Positions 1-8,794 of a DNA stretch of 64,000 nucleotides are shown here, piece by piece. Within the stretch, counting starts at the first letter, position 1. The number at the start of each line of letters is the position of its first letter. Position numbers and translations under genes: made by a program. Under the pieces are notes generated by a model. That model was not told where the DNA came from and searched no databases. It saw only the letters and a list, made by a program, of their open reading frames with translations. Source of the stretch: Suttonella indologenes (GTDB lineage: Bacteria > Pseudomonadota > Gammaproteobacteria > Cardiobacteriales > Cardiobacteriaceae); contig NZ_UHIA01000004.1 in assembly GCF_900460215.1 (NCBI RefSeq), forward strand, positions 442,001 through 506,000, read 5' to 3'.

Positions 1-1197
1 CCTGTGATTGTGGCGGTAAACAAAATGGATAAGCCGGAGGCGGATCCCGAGCGGGTCAAATCCGAGCTGTCGCAGGAAGGCATTATTTCCGAAGAGTGGG
101 GCGGCGAGAATCTATTCTCTTACGTTTCCGCGAAAACGGGTGAAGGCATTGACGATTTGCTTGAGCAGATTTTGATTCAGGCGGAGGTAATGGAATTGAC
201 CGCCGCTTCTACCGGCGTTGCCAAAGGTGTGGTTGTGGAATCGCGCTTGGATCGCGGACGCGGCAGTGTGGCAACAGTCTTGGTGCAATCCGGTTTGATG
301 AAAAAAGGCGATATTATGTTAGCCGGCATGGAATACGGACGTATCCGCGCGATGCTGGACGAGCACGGCAAGGAATTGGAAGAAGCCGGTGCCTCGACGC
401 CGATTGAAGTGTTGGGCTTATCCGGCACGCCGAATGCCGGCGATGATGTGATTATCGTTGAAAACGAACGCAAGGCGCGCGAGATTGCCAACTTCCGCCA
501 AGGCAAGTTCAAAGAAATCAAGATTGCGCGGCAGCAGAAAGCCAAACTGGAAAATCTGTTCAATAATGTCGATAGCGGCAAAGTCAGCACCGTTAATCTG
601 ATGATTAAGGCGGACGTGCAAGGTTCTGTGGAAGCATTGTCGGATTCTTTACTCAAATTATCGACCGATGAAGTGCAAGTCAGCATTGTTTCTACAGGCA
701 TCGGCGGGATTACCGAATCCGACGTGCAATTGGCGATTGCTTCTTCGGCAACCATTATCGCCTTTAACGTGCGTGCCGAAACCAATGCCAAGAAATTAGC
801 CGAAGATGAGGGCGTGGATTTGCGCTATTACAGCATCATCTACGAAGCCTTAGACGATGTGAAAGCGGCGATGCAAGGCATGTTGTCGCCGGAAATTCGC
901 GAAGATATTATCGGTTTGGCAGAAGTGCGCGATGTCTTCCGTTCGTCCAAACTGGGCGCGGTGGCAGGCTGTATCGTGGAAGACGGGGTATTGAAACGCA
1001 ACAATCCGATTCGCGTTTTGCGCAATAACGTTGTGATTTACGAGGGCGAATTGGAAAGTCTGCGCCGCTTTAAAGACGATGTCAGCGAAGTACGCGCCGG
1101 TACAGAATGCGGCTTAGGCGTGAAAAACTACAATGACGTGCGCGTCGGCGATCAAATCGAATGCTATGAACGCGTCTCGGTCGAGAGGACTTTATAA
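1..1197 (+). CDS. infB: Translation initiation factor IF-2, C-terminal part (5' truncated by window edge)
   Basis: This is the C-terminal 398 residues of IF-2, the GTPase that brings fMet-tRNA to the 30S subunit and promotes subunit joining. The frame is open from base 1, so the gene starts outside the window. The fragment begins in the G domain: the G4 motif NKMD is at fragment residues 7-10 and a G5 SAK motif follows near residue 44. After these come the domain II barrel, the linker helix and the C-terminal initiator-tRNA binding domain, ending in the usual region near VGDQIECYERV. The stop codon overlaps the rbfA start by one base (TAATG), which indicates an operon. This arrangement (infB-rbfA-truB) is classic in bacteria. 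Identification is secure; only the N-terminal half is missing from view. Confidence 0.97.
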   Translation, partial: PVIVAVNKMDKPEADPERVKSELSQEGIISEEWGGENLFSYVSAKTGEGIDDLLEQILIQAEVMELTAASTGVAKGVVVESRLDRGRGSVATVLVQSGLMKKGDIMLAGMEYGRIRAMLDEHGKELEEAGASTPIEVLGLSGTPNAGDDVIIVENERKAREIANFRQGKFKEIKIARQQKAKLENLFNNVDSGKVSTVNLMIKADVQGSVEALSDSLLKLSTDEVQVSIVSTGIGGITESDVQLAIASSATIIAFNVRAETNAKKLAEDEGVDLRYYSIIYEALDDVKAAMQGMLSPEIREDIIGLAEVRDVFRSSKLGAVAGCIVEDGVLKRNNPIRVLRNNVVIYEGELESLRRFKDDVSEVRAGTECGLGVKNYNDVRVGDQIECYERVSVERTL

Positions 1198-1586
1198 TGC
1201 GTAAAGGAATTGACCGCACTCGCCGCATCGGCGAACAAATGCGGCGCGATTTGGCACAGGCGGTGGGCGAAATTCTCGACCACCCCCATGCCTCGATGCT
1301 TTCTTTTACCGGTGTTAACGTAACGCGCGATTTGTCCTATGCCAAAGTCTATGTAACGCATGTGCTGGATAATCCGCTGGAGCGTGAGGAATTGGTCAAG
1401 GCACTCAATAAGCATGCCGGACAATTCCGTCATTATCTTGCCAAGTGTTTGTCTATCCGCAAAGTGCCGGAGCTGACTTTCGTTTACGACCAATCGGTAG
1501 AATACGGCGCGCGCATGGAACATTTATTGGGCGATTTGGTTAAGGATTTGCCGGCGGAAGACGAATCTGAAGAGGATGAAGCGTGA
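1197..1586 (+). CDS. rbfA: 30S ribosome-binding factor A
   Basis: RbfA (129 aa) is a small KH-fold protein that binds the 30S subunit during late 16S rRNA maturation and is needed for cold growth in E. coli. The sequence opens with RTRRIGEQMRRDLA, then shows the family's beta-strand region (TGVNVTRDLSYAKVYVTH) and the LRHYLAKCLSIRKVPEL-like helix and strand. It ends in an acidic tail. Length is normal for the family. The start overlaps the infB stop by one base, so translation is probably coupled. The TGA stop overlaps a GTG that could start a 31-residue hydrophobic ORF. Confidence 0.96.
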   Translation: MRKGIDRTRRIGEQMRRDLAQAVGEILDHPHASMLSFTGVNVTRDLSYAKVYVTHVLDNPLEREELVKALNKHAGQFRHYLAKCLSIRKVPELTFVYDQSVEYGARMEHLLGDLVKDLPAEDESEEDEA

Positions 1587-1678
1587 AATTGAATTGGCGC
1601 GGCGGATTGGAGCTGCTCTTATTAGTTGCTGCCTTATTATTGTCCACGCGCGGCAAATCTGCCGCCCATGATGTGTAA
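1583..1678 (+). CDS. Possible 31-residue hydrophobic peptide between rbfA and truB
   Basis: A GTG overlaps the rbfA TGA (GTGA) and opens a 31-codon frame. The centre is a run of Leu, Val and Ala (about 11 residues), followed by STRGKSAAHDV. It could be a single-pass membrane or signal-anchor peptide translated by coupling from rbfA, or a decayed remnant of a longer gene. There is no independent ribosome-binding site beyond the rbfA 3' end. I do not recognise a family. The only support is the tight overlap and the clean hydrophobic segment. Confidence 0.25.
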   Translation: MKLNWRGGLELLLLVAALLLSTRGKSAAHDV

Positions 1679-1690
1679 GCGGATATTCAT

Positions 1691-2590
1691 ATGAAACGCC
1701 CTCTAAGCGGCATTTTATTATTGGACAAAGTCGCCGGCATCAGTAGTAATGCCGCCCTGCAAAAAGCGCGGTGGCTGTATCAGGCGGAAAAAGCAGGGCA
1801 TGGCGGCACGCTCGACCCCTTCGCCACAGGTTTATTGCCGCTGCTTTTCGGCGAGGCAAGCAAATTCGGACAATATCTTTTAGGCGCGGACAAAGGCTAT
1901 GTGGTAACTATCCGCTTTGGACGCGAAACCACGACTGACGACCCCGAGGGCGATACCCTGCGCGAAGCCGCCATTCCGGATTTGGCGCAGCAAGATTGGA
2001 CAAATCTGCTCGCTTTCCTTCGCGGCGATTATTTGCAAACGCCGCCGATTTTTTCCGCACTCAAAGTGCATGGCAAACGCGCTTATGAATTGGCGCGCCG
2101 CGGCGAGATTCCCGAGCTGGCGCCGCGTTTGGTGCAATTGCATGCGCTTAATCTCTTAGCCGTGCATGAAGAGCAGATTGTGCTGGAAGTCTCTTGTTCC
2201 AAAGGCACATATATCCGCGCCCTGGCGCGCGACATCGGGCGTTTGCTCGACAGCGCCGCCTATGCTGAACAACTGCAAAGAACGGCGGTGGGCAAATTAT
2301 CCCTTGCGCAGGCGCACAGTCTGCAAACGATTGAAACCTTAGCGCCCGAGACGCGCGACGGATTGCTGCTGCCGATTAGCGCCTGCTTGGATGATATGGC
2401 GCGATTGGCAATCCCTGCAGCAAAAATCCGCTTTATCCGCCACGGCAACGATATTGAAACGGATGCCGATGAAGGCGAATATGCCCTTTATGACGAGGGC
2501 GATTTTTTCGGCATCGGGCGAGTGGCTAAGGGGCGGCTGTATCCGCAGCGTCTCTGCCGTTTGCCCGATTCAGACAAGGAGCGGCAATGA
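1691..2590 (+). CDS. truB: tRNA pseudouridine-55 synthase
   Basis: TruB (299 aa) makes pseudouridine at position 55 in the T loop of tRNAs. The N-terminal LSGILLLDKVAGISSN segment and the catalytic-motif region GGTLDPFATGLLPL (residues about 38-51, with the catalytic Asp) are typical. They are followed by TTDDPEGD and the C-terminal PUA-like part ending at RLYPQRL. It begins 12 bases after the possible small peptide that follows rbfA. The stop overlaps the queA start by four bases (ATGA), so the infB-rbfA-truB-queA run looks like one transcription unit. Confidence 0.96.
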   Translation: MKRPLSGILLLDKVAGISSNAALQKARWLYQAEKAGHGGTLDPFATGLLPLLFGEASKFGQYLLGADKGYVVTIRFGRETTTDDPEGDTLREAAIPDLAQQDWTNLLAFLRGDYLQTPPIFSALKVHGKRAYELARRGEIPELAPRLVQLHALNLLAVHEEQIVLEVSCSKGTYIRALARDIGRLLDSAAYAEQLQRTAVGKLSLAQAHSLQTIETLAPETRDGLLLPISACLDDMARLAIPAAKIRFIRHGNDIETDADEGEYALYDEGDFFGIGRVAKGRLYPQRLCRLPDSDKERQ

Positions 2591-3645
2591 GCCCATATCA
2601 AAAATCGGATTTCCACTATGAATTGCCTGAGAAACTGATTGCGCGTTATCCGCTTGCCGAGCGCAGTGCCTCGCGTCTCTTAGTCGCGCAAGTACAAGAC
2701 GAGCAGAATCTGATGCTTAGCGACCAAAAAGTCAGCGATTTGCCGCAATTTATCCAGCCGCAAGACCTGCTGGTATTTAACAATACGCGCGTTTTGCCCG
2801 CCCGCCTCTTCGGCGAAAAATCCAGCGGCGGCAAAATCGAACTCTTGATTGAACGCCTGCAAGATACGCATCATGTCGCCGCCTATATCCGCGCTTCCAA
2901 AGCACCGAAAATTGGCGCGACTCTGCATATCGGCGGTTATCAAGTGCAAGTGCAGGGGCGTAATGAAGCCCTGTTTTATCTGTACAGCGACAGCCCTTGG
3001 GCGGAAATCATGCAGCGCTTGGGCGAAATGCCCATACCGCCTTATTTGGAACGCCAAGCCGATGAAAGCGATGATGAACGCTATCAAACCGTCTATGCCA
3101 AACATCTTGGCGCGGTTGCCGCACCGACCGCCGGACTGCATTTTGACAGCGCCTTGCTCGCCGCTTTGAGTGCCAAAGGCATTGCCAGTACGGAAGTTAC
3201 GCTGCATGTCGGTGCAGGCACTTTTCAGCCTGTGCGTCATGAAGACCTATCCGCCCATGTCATGCACAAAGAATGGCTGAGCGTCAGCGAGGAAAACGTG
3301 GCGGCTGTTGAGGCTTGCAAAGCCAGAGGCGGACGCGTGATTGCCATCGGCACGACCAGTTTGCGCGCCTTGGAAAGCGCGGCGCAAAGCGGCAGATTGC
3401 AAGCCTTTGCAGGCGATACCGATTTATTCATCACACCGCCTGACTACCGCTTCCGCGTCGTCGATGCCTTATTTACCAATTTCCATCTGCCCGAATCTAC
3501 CTTGCTGATGCTCGTCAGCGCCTTTGCCGGCATGGAAAACACGCGTCGCATCTATGCCCACGCCATTGCGCAGCAATACCGCTTTTACAGTTACGGCGAT
3601 GCGATGTTTTTACCGCAGCGCTTAGATAATCAAAGAGAAAGCTAA
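2587..3645 (+). CDS. queA: S-adenosylmethionine:tRNA ribosyltransferase-isomerase
   Basis: QueA (352 aa) transfers the ribosyl moiety of SAM to preQ1 in tRNA, giving epoxyqueuosine. Diagnostic segments are LPEKLIARYPLAERSASRL at the N-terminus, NNTRVLPARL near residue 62, GEMPIPPYLER near residue 142, and the C-terminal TNFHLPESTLLMLVSAFAG. Length is normal. It starts inside the truB stop (ATGA overlap). In many gammaproteobacteria queA sits with tgt-yajC-secDF; here it closes the infB-truB operon and meets the convergent hydrolase gene 28 bases downstream. Confidence 0.96.
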   Translation: MSPYQKSDFHYELPEKLIARYPLAERSASRLLVAQVQDEQNLMLSDQKVSDLPQFIQPQDLLVFNNTRVLPARLFGEKSSGGKIELLIERLQDTHHVAAYIRASKAPKIGATLHIGGYQVQVQGRNEALFYLYSDSPWAEIMQRLGEMPIPPYLERQADESDDERYQTVYAKHLGAVAAPTAGLHFDSALLAALSAKGIASTEVTLHVGAGTFQPVRHEDLSAHVMHKEWLSVSEENVAAVEACKARGGRVIAIGTTSLRALESAAQSGRLQAFAGDTDLFITPPDYRFRVVDALFTNFHLPESTLLMLVSAFAGMENTRRIYAHAIAQQYRFYSYGDAMFLPQRLDNQRES

Positions 3646-3673
3646 ACCTGCCTTACAGTTCTTCGGCAGTCGA

Positions 3674-5023
3674 TTATTGTTCCCGTTTTTGTGTCAATAG
3701 CCAGTGGATGACTTCCGGACTGTCGAAAACGCTTTCCCATGTGTTATGCGGATTTTTGCTGAGAATGCCGTTATCTCCGGCTTGCATGGTGCTGAATTCG
3801 GTATAGCGCAGGAAGGGGGCTTTCAGTTCACGCAGAATGGCAACGTTGATGCGTGTGCCTTCTACCGGCGCGGTCTTATCTTCTTTGCTGTGGAAGAACC
3901 ACATAGGAATGTGTTTGACGGGTTCCAAACTTTCGGCATCGGCTTGTCCGTCTATCCATTCAATTGTGTTCGCTTCGCGTCCGCTGAGCAACAGAGCGGC
4001 AGCAAAGAAATCGGGACGTTGCTGTAAGAGTTTTAGTGCGCCTTCCGCGCCGCGCGATAATCCGATGAGGTAAATGCGGTTTTTGTCTATATTGGGATGA
4101 GCGGCGATCGTTTCCTCAATCATTTTGAGTAGTAGTGCAAGACGATTTTGTGTCTGCCAATGAATGCCGCCGGTTTGCCCCTTGCTTGCATCGTCGAAAG
4201 GATCGAAGACGGAGGCATATTGCGGCGCCAGCACAAAACCTTGTTCTTGTTGCAAGGTGGCAATCGCGCCTTTACTGGATAAGAGTTGCGCCGTATTGTC
4301 TTTACCCAATTGTCCGGAACCGTGCAGGAAAACGGTAAGCGGATAGGTTTTTTCGCCGACTTGCTGCGGTTGGTAAAGGCGGTAATGAAGCCGGTTGTCG
4401 GGATTATCTGCTGCACTGATGTGATGCGGCGTAAAATCTTGCACATAGGGCATGAGAACTTGCGCTGCCGTCGTTTCAATATGGTTTTTGCCTACGGTTT
4501 TGCCGTTAAGGAGTTTGAGGTGTCCGTTTTGGCGGATGCGATAGACGAGGCGTTCGCCGTAATATTGCGGTACGCGGTTGGCTTGCACTTTTTCCACGTT
4601 GACGATATTGCCTTGCTCGTCTCTTGCACGAAAAGTTTGCGCAGCTTCATTTTCAATCTGCAATTGGTATAAATTGGCATTGGCATCTTGGACGTCTAAT
4701 TCCAAAATGAGAAATTTTCCTGCCTGCGGACTGGCTGATTTTGCCGCTTTATTATTGCTGTAGGTATTGAGGACGCTACGTTTGCCGGTTTCTTGCTGAT
4801 CAAGCAGGGTATTAATTTCAAAAATAGGGGCAAGGTGGCTGCCGGAAATCAAATTGTCTTCGTATTCCAGAGCAAGCGCGGAAATTTTTTGCCCGTTTGG
4901 ACTGAGCTCGGCAATGAGGGTAGCATTAACGATGCTTGTGTCTTGCACCAAATCTGCGGCAAGTGTTGCGCTGTGAATGCCGATAGCTAAAAGGCTGATA
5001 ATGGCGCTGCGGTATTTATTCAT
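3674..5023 (-). CDS. Secreted alpha/beta-hydrolase (peptidase/esterase family)
   Basis: A 449-residue protein with a Sec signal peptide (hydrophobic stretch then THSATLAA-like cleavage region near residue 22). The N-terminal 190 residues form a beta-rich domain I do not recognise. The C-terminal part is an alpha/beta-hydrolase: YPLTVFLHGSG marks the oxyanion strand, YLIGLSRGAEGAL holds the nucleophile Ser in GLSRG, PMWFFHSKEDKTAPVEG carries the likely acid, and NPHNTWESVF holds the likely catalytic His. This is the pattern of the predicted peptidases/esterases of the COG4099 type. Substrate is unknown. It lies downstream of the GntP permease, separated by a terminator, so it is probably an independent unit. 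Confidence 0.8.
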   Translation of the reverse strand: MNKYRSAIISLLAIGIHSATLAADLVQDTSIVNATLIAELSPNGQKISALALEYEDNLISGSHLAPIFEINTLLDQQETGKRSVLNTYSNNKAAKSASPQAGKFLILELDVQDANANLYQLQIENEAAQTFRARDEQGNIVNVEKVQANRVPQYYGERLVYRIRQNGHLKLLNGKTVGKNHIETTAAQVLMPYVQDFTPHHISAADNPDNRLHYRLYQPQQVGEKTYPLTVFLHGSGQLGKDNTAQLLSSKGAIATLQQEQGFVLAPQYASVFDPFDDASKGQTGGIHWQTQNRLALLLKMIEETIAAHPNIDKNRIYLIGLSRGAEGALKLLQQRPDFFAAALLLSGREANTIEWIDGQADAESLEPVKHIPMWFFHSKEDKTAPVEGTRINVAILRELKAPFLRYTEFSTMQAGDNGILSKNPHNTWESVFDSPEVIHWLLTQKREQ

Positions 5024-5034
5024 GATATCTCCCG

Positions 5035-5061
5035 AAAAAAGCCCCTTCGTTTAAAGGGGCT
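5035..5061 (-). terminator. Rho-independent terminator after the sugar-acid operon
   Basis: AGCCCCTTCG/TTTAAAGGGGCT forms a stem of about seven base pairs. On the minus strand it is followed by TTTTTT, so it ends transcription of the GntP permease gene that stops ten bases upstream. It separates the permease from the secreted hydrolase. Confidence 0.85.
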
Positions 5062-5070
5062 GTGTGTGAA

Positions 5071-6540
5071 TTAGGATTTCAACTTTTGCGTTTTGACGTA
5101 GAGCATGATGCCGCCTAATACGCCCAAAGGCAGAATGAGGTCGGTAATCGAACCGTCATTTCCCCATACTAAATTGGCGAGAATAACCAGCGAACCGCCA
5201 ATTGCCCAAGCGATAGTGGTTGGAATTGACCAAACAATCATTTGTTTTTTCACGTCATTAATTCCCATCATGCGATTCACTACCCAGAATAAGCTGTCAT
5301 TGAAATAACCGAAGAATAGTGAGCCCATAGTGGCGGCTTGTGCGGCCAGCAGCATGTTTACACCGGGAATCTGCGAAAGAATCGGTGCGGAAATCGAGGC
5401 GGCGGTAATCATAGCAACTGTGCCCGAGCCTTGAATAAAGCGGACTAAGGTGGAAACGATGAAGGGGATTAAAATCGGCGAAATAGGCAATTGCGCGATT
5501 TCTTTTGCCAAAGCATCACCGGCACCGCTTTCGCGTAAGACCATGCCTAAAGCGCCGCCGGCACCTGTAACCAATAAGATGATGCCGGCGGATTTTACGC
5601 CTTCTTCCAAATAATTGGCGGTGTCGTTTTTGCTGCTGTGTGGTAATAGCGTATATACGGCGATCAATACGCTGATGGCTAAAGCAATCATCGGGTGTCC
5701 GATGAAGACAAAAAATTGATAGACAACGCTGCTGTTCAAGTCGGGATTGCTTTTGGCAATCAAGTCTAAGATAGCTTTGATAAAGATTAAGGTAATCGGT
5801 AAAACGATCGGCATTAAAGAAAGCGTTAAACTCGGCAAAGCTTTTTTCTCGCGACTTTCAATGTAATCGTCGTATTTTTGTTTCAATTCTTCATCGCTAA
5901 AGACTTGCTGATTGAAATCAGGATATTTTTTATCCAACCATTTGGCATACATGACCATGCCGATTACAGGAAAGGCGGCAAAAGACATACCGACCAAAAG
6001 CATCGCGCCGATATCGACATTAAACAAACCCGCCACGCCTAAAGGTCCGGGCGTCGGCGGAACGGTATGGTGGGTAACGACCAAACCGCCGGCGAGCGCT
6101 ACACCTAGGGTTAAGAGTGAACGTTTGCCGTTTTTCGCCAATGCTTTAGCGACAGGATAGAGAATCACAAAGGCAGAATCCACAAAAATGGGAATACTGA
6201 CTACGTAACCGGTAAGCGCCAAAGCCCATTCTTCTTTCTTTTTACCTAAGAATTTAATGAAACTGTATGCCATTTTCTCAGCAGCACCGGAGGCTTCCAG
6301 CACGCTGCCCATCATGACGCCCAAGCCGATGACAATGCCGATGCCGCCTAATGTGCCGCCGAATCCTTTGCTGATGGCGCCTAAAGTGTCGTTAACGCTC
6401 ATTCCGCCGATTAAGCCGGCAATCGCCGCGGCAATCAGCATGGCGATAAAAGCGTGTACGCGGGTTCTTAATACCAGTATGACCAGCACGAAGACCGCTA
6501 TTAATAAACCGATGACCGGTATGGGAAGACCTAAAAACAT
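5071..6540 (-). CDS. GntP-family sugar-acid:H+ symporter
   Basis: A 489-residue, strongly hydrophobic permease of the gluconate (GntP) family with about 12-14 membrane segments. Family signatures include GFGGTLGGIGIVIGLGVMMG, the HHTVPPTPGPLGVAG segment and GSGTVAMITAASI. It is the last gene of the ltnD-otnK-otnC-otnI-denD operon and starts about 20 bases after denD. Together these predict uptake of a four-carbon sugar acid (L-threonate or D-erythronate) rather than gluconate. Substrate specificity is inferred from gene context only. Confidence 0.9.
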   Translation of the reverse strand: MFLGLPIPVIGLLIAVFVLVILVLRTRVHAFIAMLIAAAIAGLIGGMSVNDTLGAISKGFGGTLGGIGIVIGLGVMMGSVLEASGAAEKMAYSFIKFLGKKKEEWALALTGYVVSIPIFVDSAFVILYPVAKALAKNGKRSLLTLGVALAGGLVVTHHTVPPTPGPLGVAGLFNVDIGAMLLVGMSFAAFPVIGMVMYAKWLDKKYPDFNQQVFSDEELKQKYDDYIESREKKALPSLTLSLMPIVLPITLIFIKAILDLIAKSNPDLNSSVVYQFFVFIGHPMIALAISVLIAVYTLLPHSSKNDTANYLEEGVKSAGIILLVTGAGGALGMVLRESGAGDALAKEIAQLPISPILIPFIVSTLVRFIQGSGTVAMITAASISAPILSQIPGVNMLLAAQAATMGSLFFGYFNDSLFWVVNRMMGINDVKKQMIVWSIPTTIAWAIGGSLVILANLVWGNDGSITDLILPLGVLGGIMLYVKTQKLKS

Positions 6541-6561
6541 AACTACCTCTATAAATTAAAA

Positions 6562-7512
6562 TTATTTCATGTCAAATTGAATAAACTGCTTGATGACACT
6601 GGCGAAATCGGCATCAGCTTTAAAACCGAGTGCCTGTGCTTGCGCACAATTGATTTCTACCGGCCAACTGGCAACGATGTTATTGATGTTTTCGTCGAAC
6701 TCGAACGTGATTTTTTCTAAAATTTCCTCTCCTTTGATATGGGCCAAATCCGCCAGCATTTGTTTGACGCTGACCATAAAACCGGGCAAATTAATCACAT
6801 GCCAGCTGCGCGGCGGTAGAGATGGCAGCGTTAGCGCGTGAATAAAATTCTCGACAATCGTGTTGGGACTGGATAGCCACAGCAATAAATCCTCCGATAC
6901 CGGACAGATGGCATTTTCGCCGTGCAAAGGCTCGCGTATGATGCTGCTGACGAAAGAGGAGGCGGCTTTGTTCGGTTTGCCGGGGCGGATGCAAATAGTG
7001 GGCAGGCGTACGACCAAACCGTCAACAAAGCCTTTGCGGCTGTAATCGTTAATCAGCAATTCGCTCATCGCCTTTTGCGTGCCGTAAGTTGATTGCGGGG
7101 TAAGCGCGGTAGCGTTTTGAATCACATCGGGCAATTCGCCGCCGAATACGGCTAAAGAACTGGAGAAGATAAAGCGGATAGAGGGCTTGATACGACGACA
7201 GACTTCGAGCAAATTGCGTGTGGCGAGAAAATTGATTTCATAGCCCAAATCCGGATCTTGTTCGGCATGGCTGCTGACAATCGCCGCCAAATGGAAAATG
7301 GCATCGGTATTTTTCGTGATAATGGCATCTAAACCTTCCGGATTGCGCAAATCCATTTCAATGCAGCGGACTCGCGGATCATTATTGGGCGCAATCGGTT
7401 TGATGACATCGATTAAGACCAATTCTTCAATCTTAATCTTGTCTTGAGACAAGAGCGTTTTCGCCAAACGTTGGCCTAAAAATCCTTGTCCGCCAGTGAT
7501 AATAATGTTCAT
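6562..7512 (-). CDS. denD: D-erythronate dehydrogenase (NAD-dependent epimerase/dehydratase fold)
   Basis: A 316-residue extended short-chain dehydrogenase. The Rossmann glycine motif GGQGFLGQRLA is at residues 7-17, the cofactor-binding acid follows the second strand, and the catalytic YGTQK (YxxxK) is near residue 142. In characterised clusters DenD oxidises D-erythronate at C2 to 2-oxo-tetronate, feeding the OtnI/OtnK/OtnC branch. Here it lies between a pseudogene patch and the permease in the same strand, with a good AGGAGA ribosome site. The assignment rests on the fold plus otnI/otnC/otnK in the same operon; the sequence alone would only say SDR. Confidence 0.88.
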   Translation of the reverse strand: MNIIITGGQGFLGQRLAKTLLSQDKIKIEELVLIDVIKPIAPNNDPRVRCIEMDLRNPEGLDAIITKNTDAIFHLAAIVSSHAEQDPDLGYEINFLATRNLLEVCRRIKPSIRFIFSSSLAVFGGELPDVIQNATALTPQSTYGTQKAMSELLINDYSRKGFVDGLVVRLPTICIRPGKPNKAASSFVSSIIREPLHGENAICPVSEDLLLWLSSPNTIVENFIHALTLPSLPPRSWHVINLPGFMVSVKQMLADLAHIKGEEILEKITFEFDENINNIVASWPVEINCAQAQALGFKADADFASVIKQFIQFDMK

Positions 7513-7547
7513 AGTTTCTCCTAATTATTGTTTTTTTGATGTTTTTT

Positions 7548-7740
7548 CTATTGTTTAAATAGAAGTTTGTATAGCAAAGCCGCTAATGCCGCACCAAGCA
7601 AGGTCCTACAATCGGCACCCAGGCATAGGCAAAATTCGATGAGCCTTTATTTTTTATCGGCAACATGCTGTGTAATAATCTGGGCATAAAATCCCTTGCC
7701 AGATTAATGGCATATCCAGTTAATCCGCCGAATGATATTA
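7548..7740 (-). pseudogene. 3' remnant of an aquaporin / glycerol-facilitator gene (glpF-like), frameshifted
   Basis: The minus strand encodes the last third of a GlpF-type channel: SFGGLTGYAINLARDFMPRL, where the usual NPA box reads NLA, then SSNFAYAWVPIVGP. A one-base frameshift follows; the rest of the C-terminus (LGAALAALLYKLLF) continues in the next frame to a stop near 7548. Nothing of the first five membrane segments is present. Its 5' side is fused directly to a truncated cyclase-family fragment, so the patch is a deletion scar in the operon between otnI and denD. Confidence 0.75.
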
Positions 7741-7908
7741 CGCCGCCGGCAACACCTGATGTGTGCCGCAATGATTGGGCAAGGTGGTTAAAAAACTGCT
7801 GAAAGGGGGTTCTGCGCTGACGTCGGTGCAGCGCGCTACTTTTACCGTCGGCTCGCCCGACCATGCCAAATCAGCGGGATCAAGAACATGCGAGAGATAA
7901 ACAAACAT
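7738..7908 (-). pseudogene. 5' remnant of a cyclase-family (Kyn formamidase-like) gene, 56 codons
   Basis: An ATG at 7908, preceded by GAGG, opens a 56-codon frame starting MFVYLSHVLDPADLAW. It includes GEPTVKVAR and ends with NHCGTH before running into unrelated sequence and a stop. SHxLD, the W(P/S)GEP segment and HxGTH are marks of metal-dependent cyclase-family hydrolases (normal length about 200-260 aa). Only the N-terminal quarter is present, cut just after the metal-ligand HxGTH where the next conserved residue should be Asp. A strong but orphaned AAGGAGG site lies further upstream near 7990. I read this as a gene once in the operon and lost by internal deletion into glpF. Confidence 0.7.
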
Positions 7909-8016
7909 AATAAAATCCTCATGTTGGAATAAAAATAAAATGCTTAACGGTTTTTGGAAGTGTTGTAACTCATTTAAGTGGATGACCTCCTTGCTTTTTA
8001 TCAGACGGCATAGCGC

Positions 8017-8793
8017 CTATTTATATGCTTGAAACCATTCAAGTCCTGCGTTTGTTTCTCCGCGCGGTTTATATTCACAACCGATATAGCCTTCATAACC
8101 CATTTCATCCAATTTATTAAAAATGAATTGGTAATTGATTTCCCCTTCGTCGGGTTCATGGCGATCCGGCACGGAAGCGATTTGGACGTGTGAAAATTTG
8201 CCTTTGAGTTTGTCGGTCAAACGGGCGAGATTGCCGTCAACATTTTGCGCATGGAAATAGTCCAGTTGAACAAAAACATTGTTTTTATTGATTAAATCGA
8301 CAATTTCCAAGGTGTCGTATTGGCTTTTGAGAAAATATCCGGGTTTGACTTCAGGGCTTAATGCTTCTAAGCAGATATTGATGCCTTGGGCTTTGAATTT
8401 ATCCGCCGCATACAGAATATTTTCGATAAAGGTTTTTTTATAGGCTTCCCGGTCTGCGCCTTCAGGCACGACGCCTGCCATGATATGCACGGTAGGGCAG
8501 TTGAGGGCGAGGGCGTATGCCAGGGCTTGATCAATATCGCGGCGGGCATCCGCTTCGCGTTCCGGAATGGCGGCTAATCCCCATTCCCCTTTGGATACGT
8601 CGCCTGCGGCAGTATTAAACAGAACTTGTTTCAAACCGAATTGATCGAGTTTGGCTTTTAGTTCTTCAGCAGGGTAGTCGTAAGGCCATAAATATTCGAC
8701 GTATTTGAATCCCGCTTTAGCCGCTGCTTCAAAGCGGTCCAAAAAAGGTTTTTCGTTAAACATCATGGTGAGATTCGCAGCAAATTTAGGCAT
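8017..8793 (-). CDS. otnI: 2-oxo-tetronate isomerase (hydroxypyruvate-isomerase family)
   Basis: A 258-residue TIM-barrel of the hydroxypyruvate isomerase/endonuclease IV superfamily. It shows MPKFAANLTMMF at the start, CLEALSP (metal-binding Glu), VQLDYFHAQ (Asp/His), the QIASVPDRHEPDEGEI segment and the last metal-ligand Glu in YIGCEYKPRG. OtnI converts 2-oxo-tetronate to 3-oxo-tetronate in acid-sugar catabolism. Its start is one base past the otnC stop with AGAGGAAA as ribosome site. The operon partners (OtnC, OtnK) distinguish it from a plain hydroxypyruvate isomerase. Confidence 0.9.
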   Translation of the reverse strand: MPKFAANLTMMFNEKPFLDRFEAAAKAGFKYVEYLWPYDYPAEELKAKLDQFGLKQVLFNTAAGDVSKGEWGLAAIPEREADARRDIDQALAYALALNCPTVHIMAGVVPEGADREAYKKTFIENILYAADKFKAQGINICLEALSPEVKPGYFLKSQYDTLEIVDLINKNNVFVQLDYFHAQNVDGNLARLTDKLKGKFSHVQIASVPDRHEPDEGEINYQFIFNKLDEMGYEGYIGCEYKPRGETNAGLEWFQAYK

Positions 8794-8794
8794 G

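Noticed and set aside
177..791. Antisense frame opposite infB
   Set aside because: Shadow of a well-conserved gene; Ser/Thr/Pro-rich without start signals.
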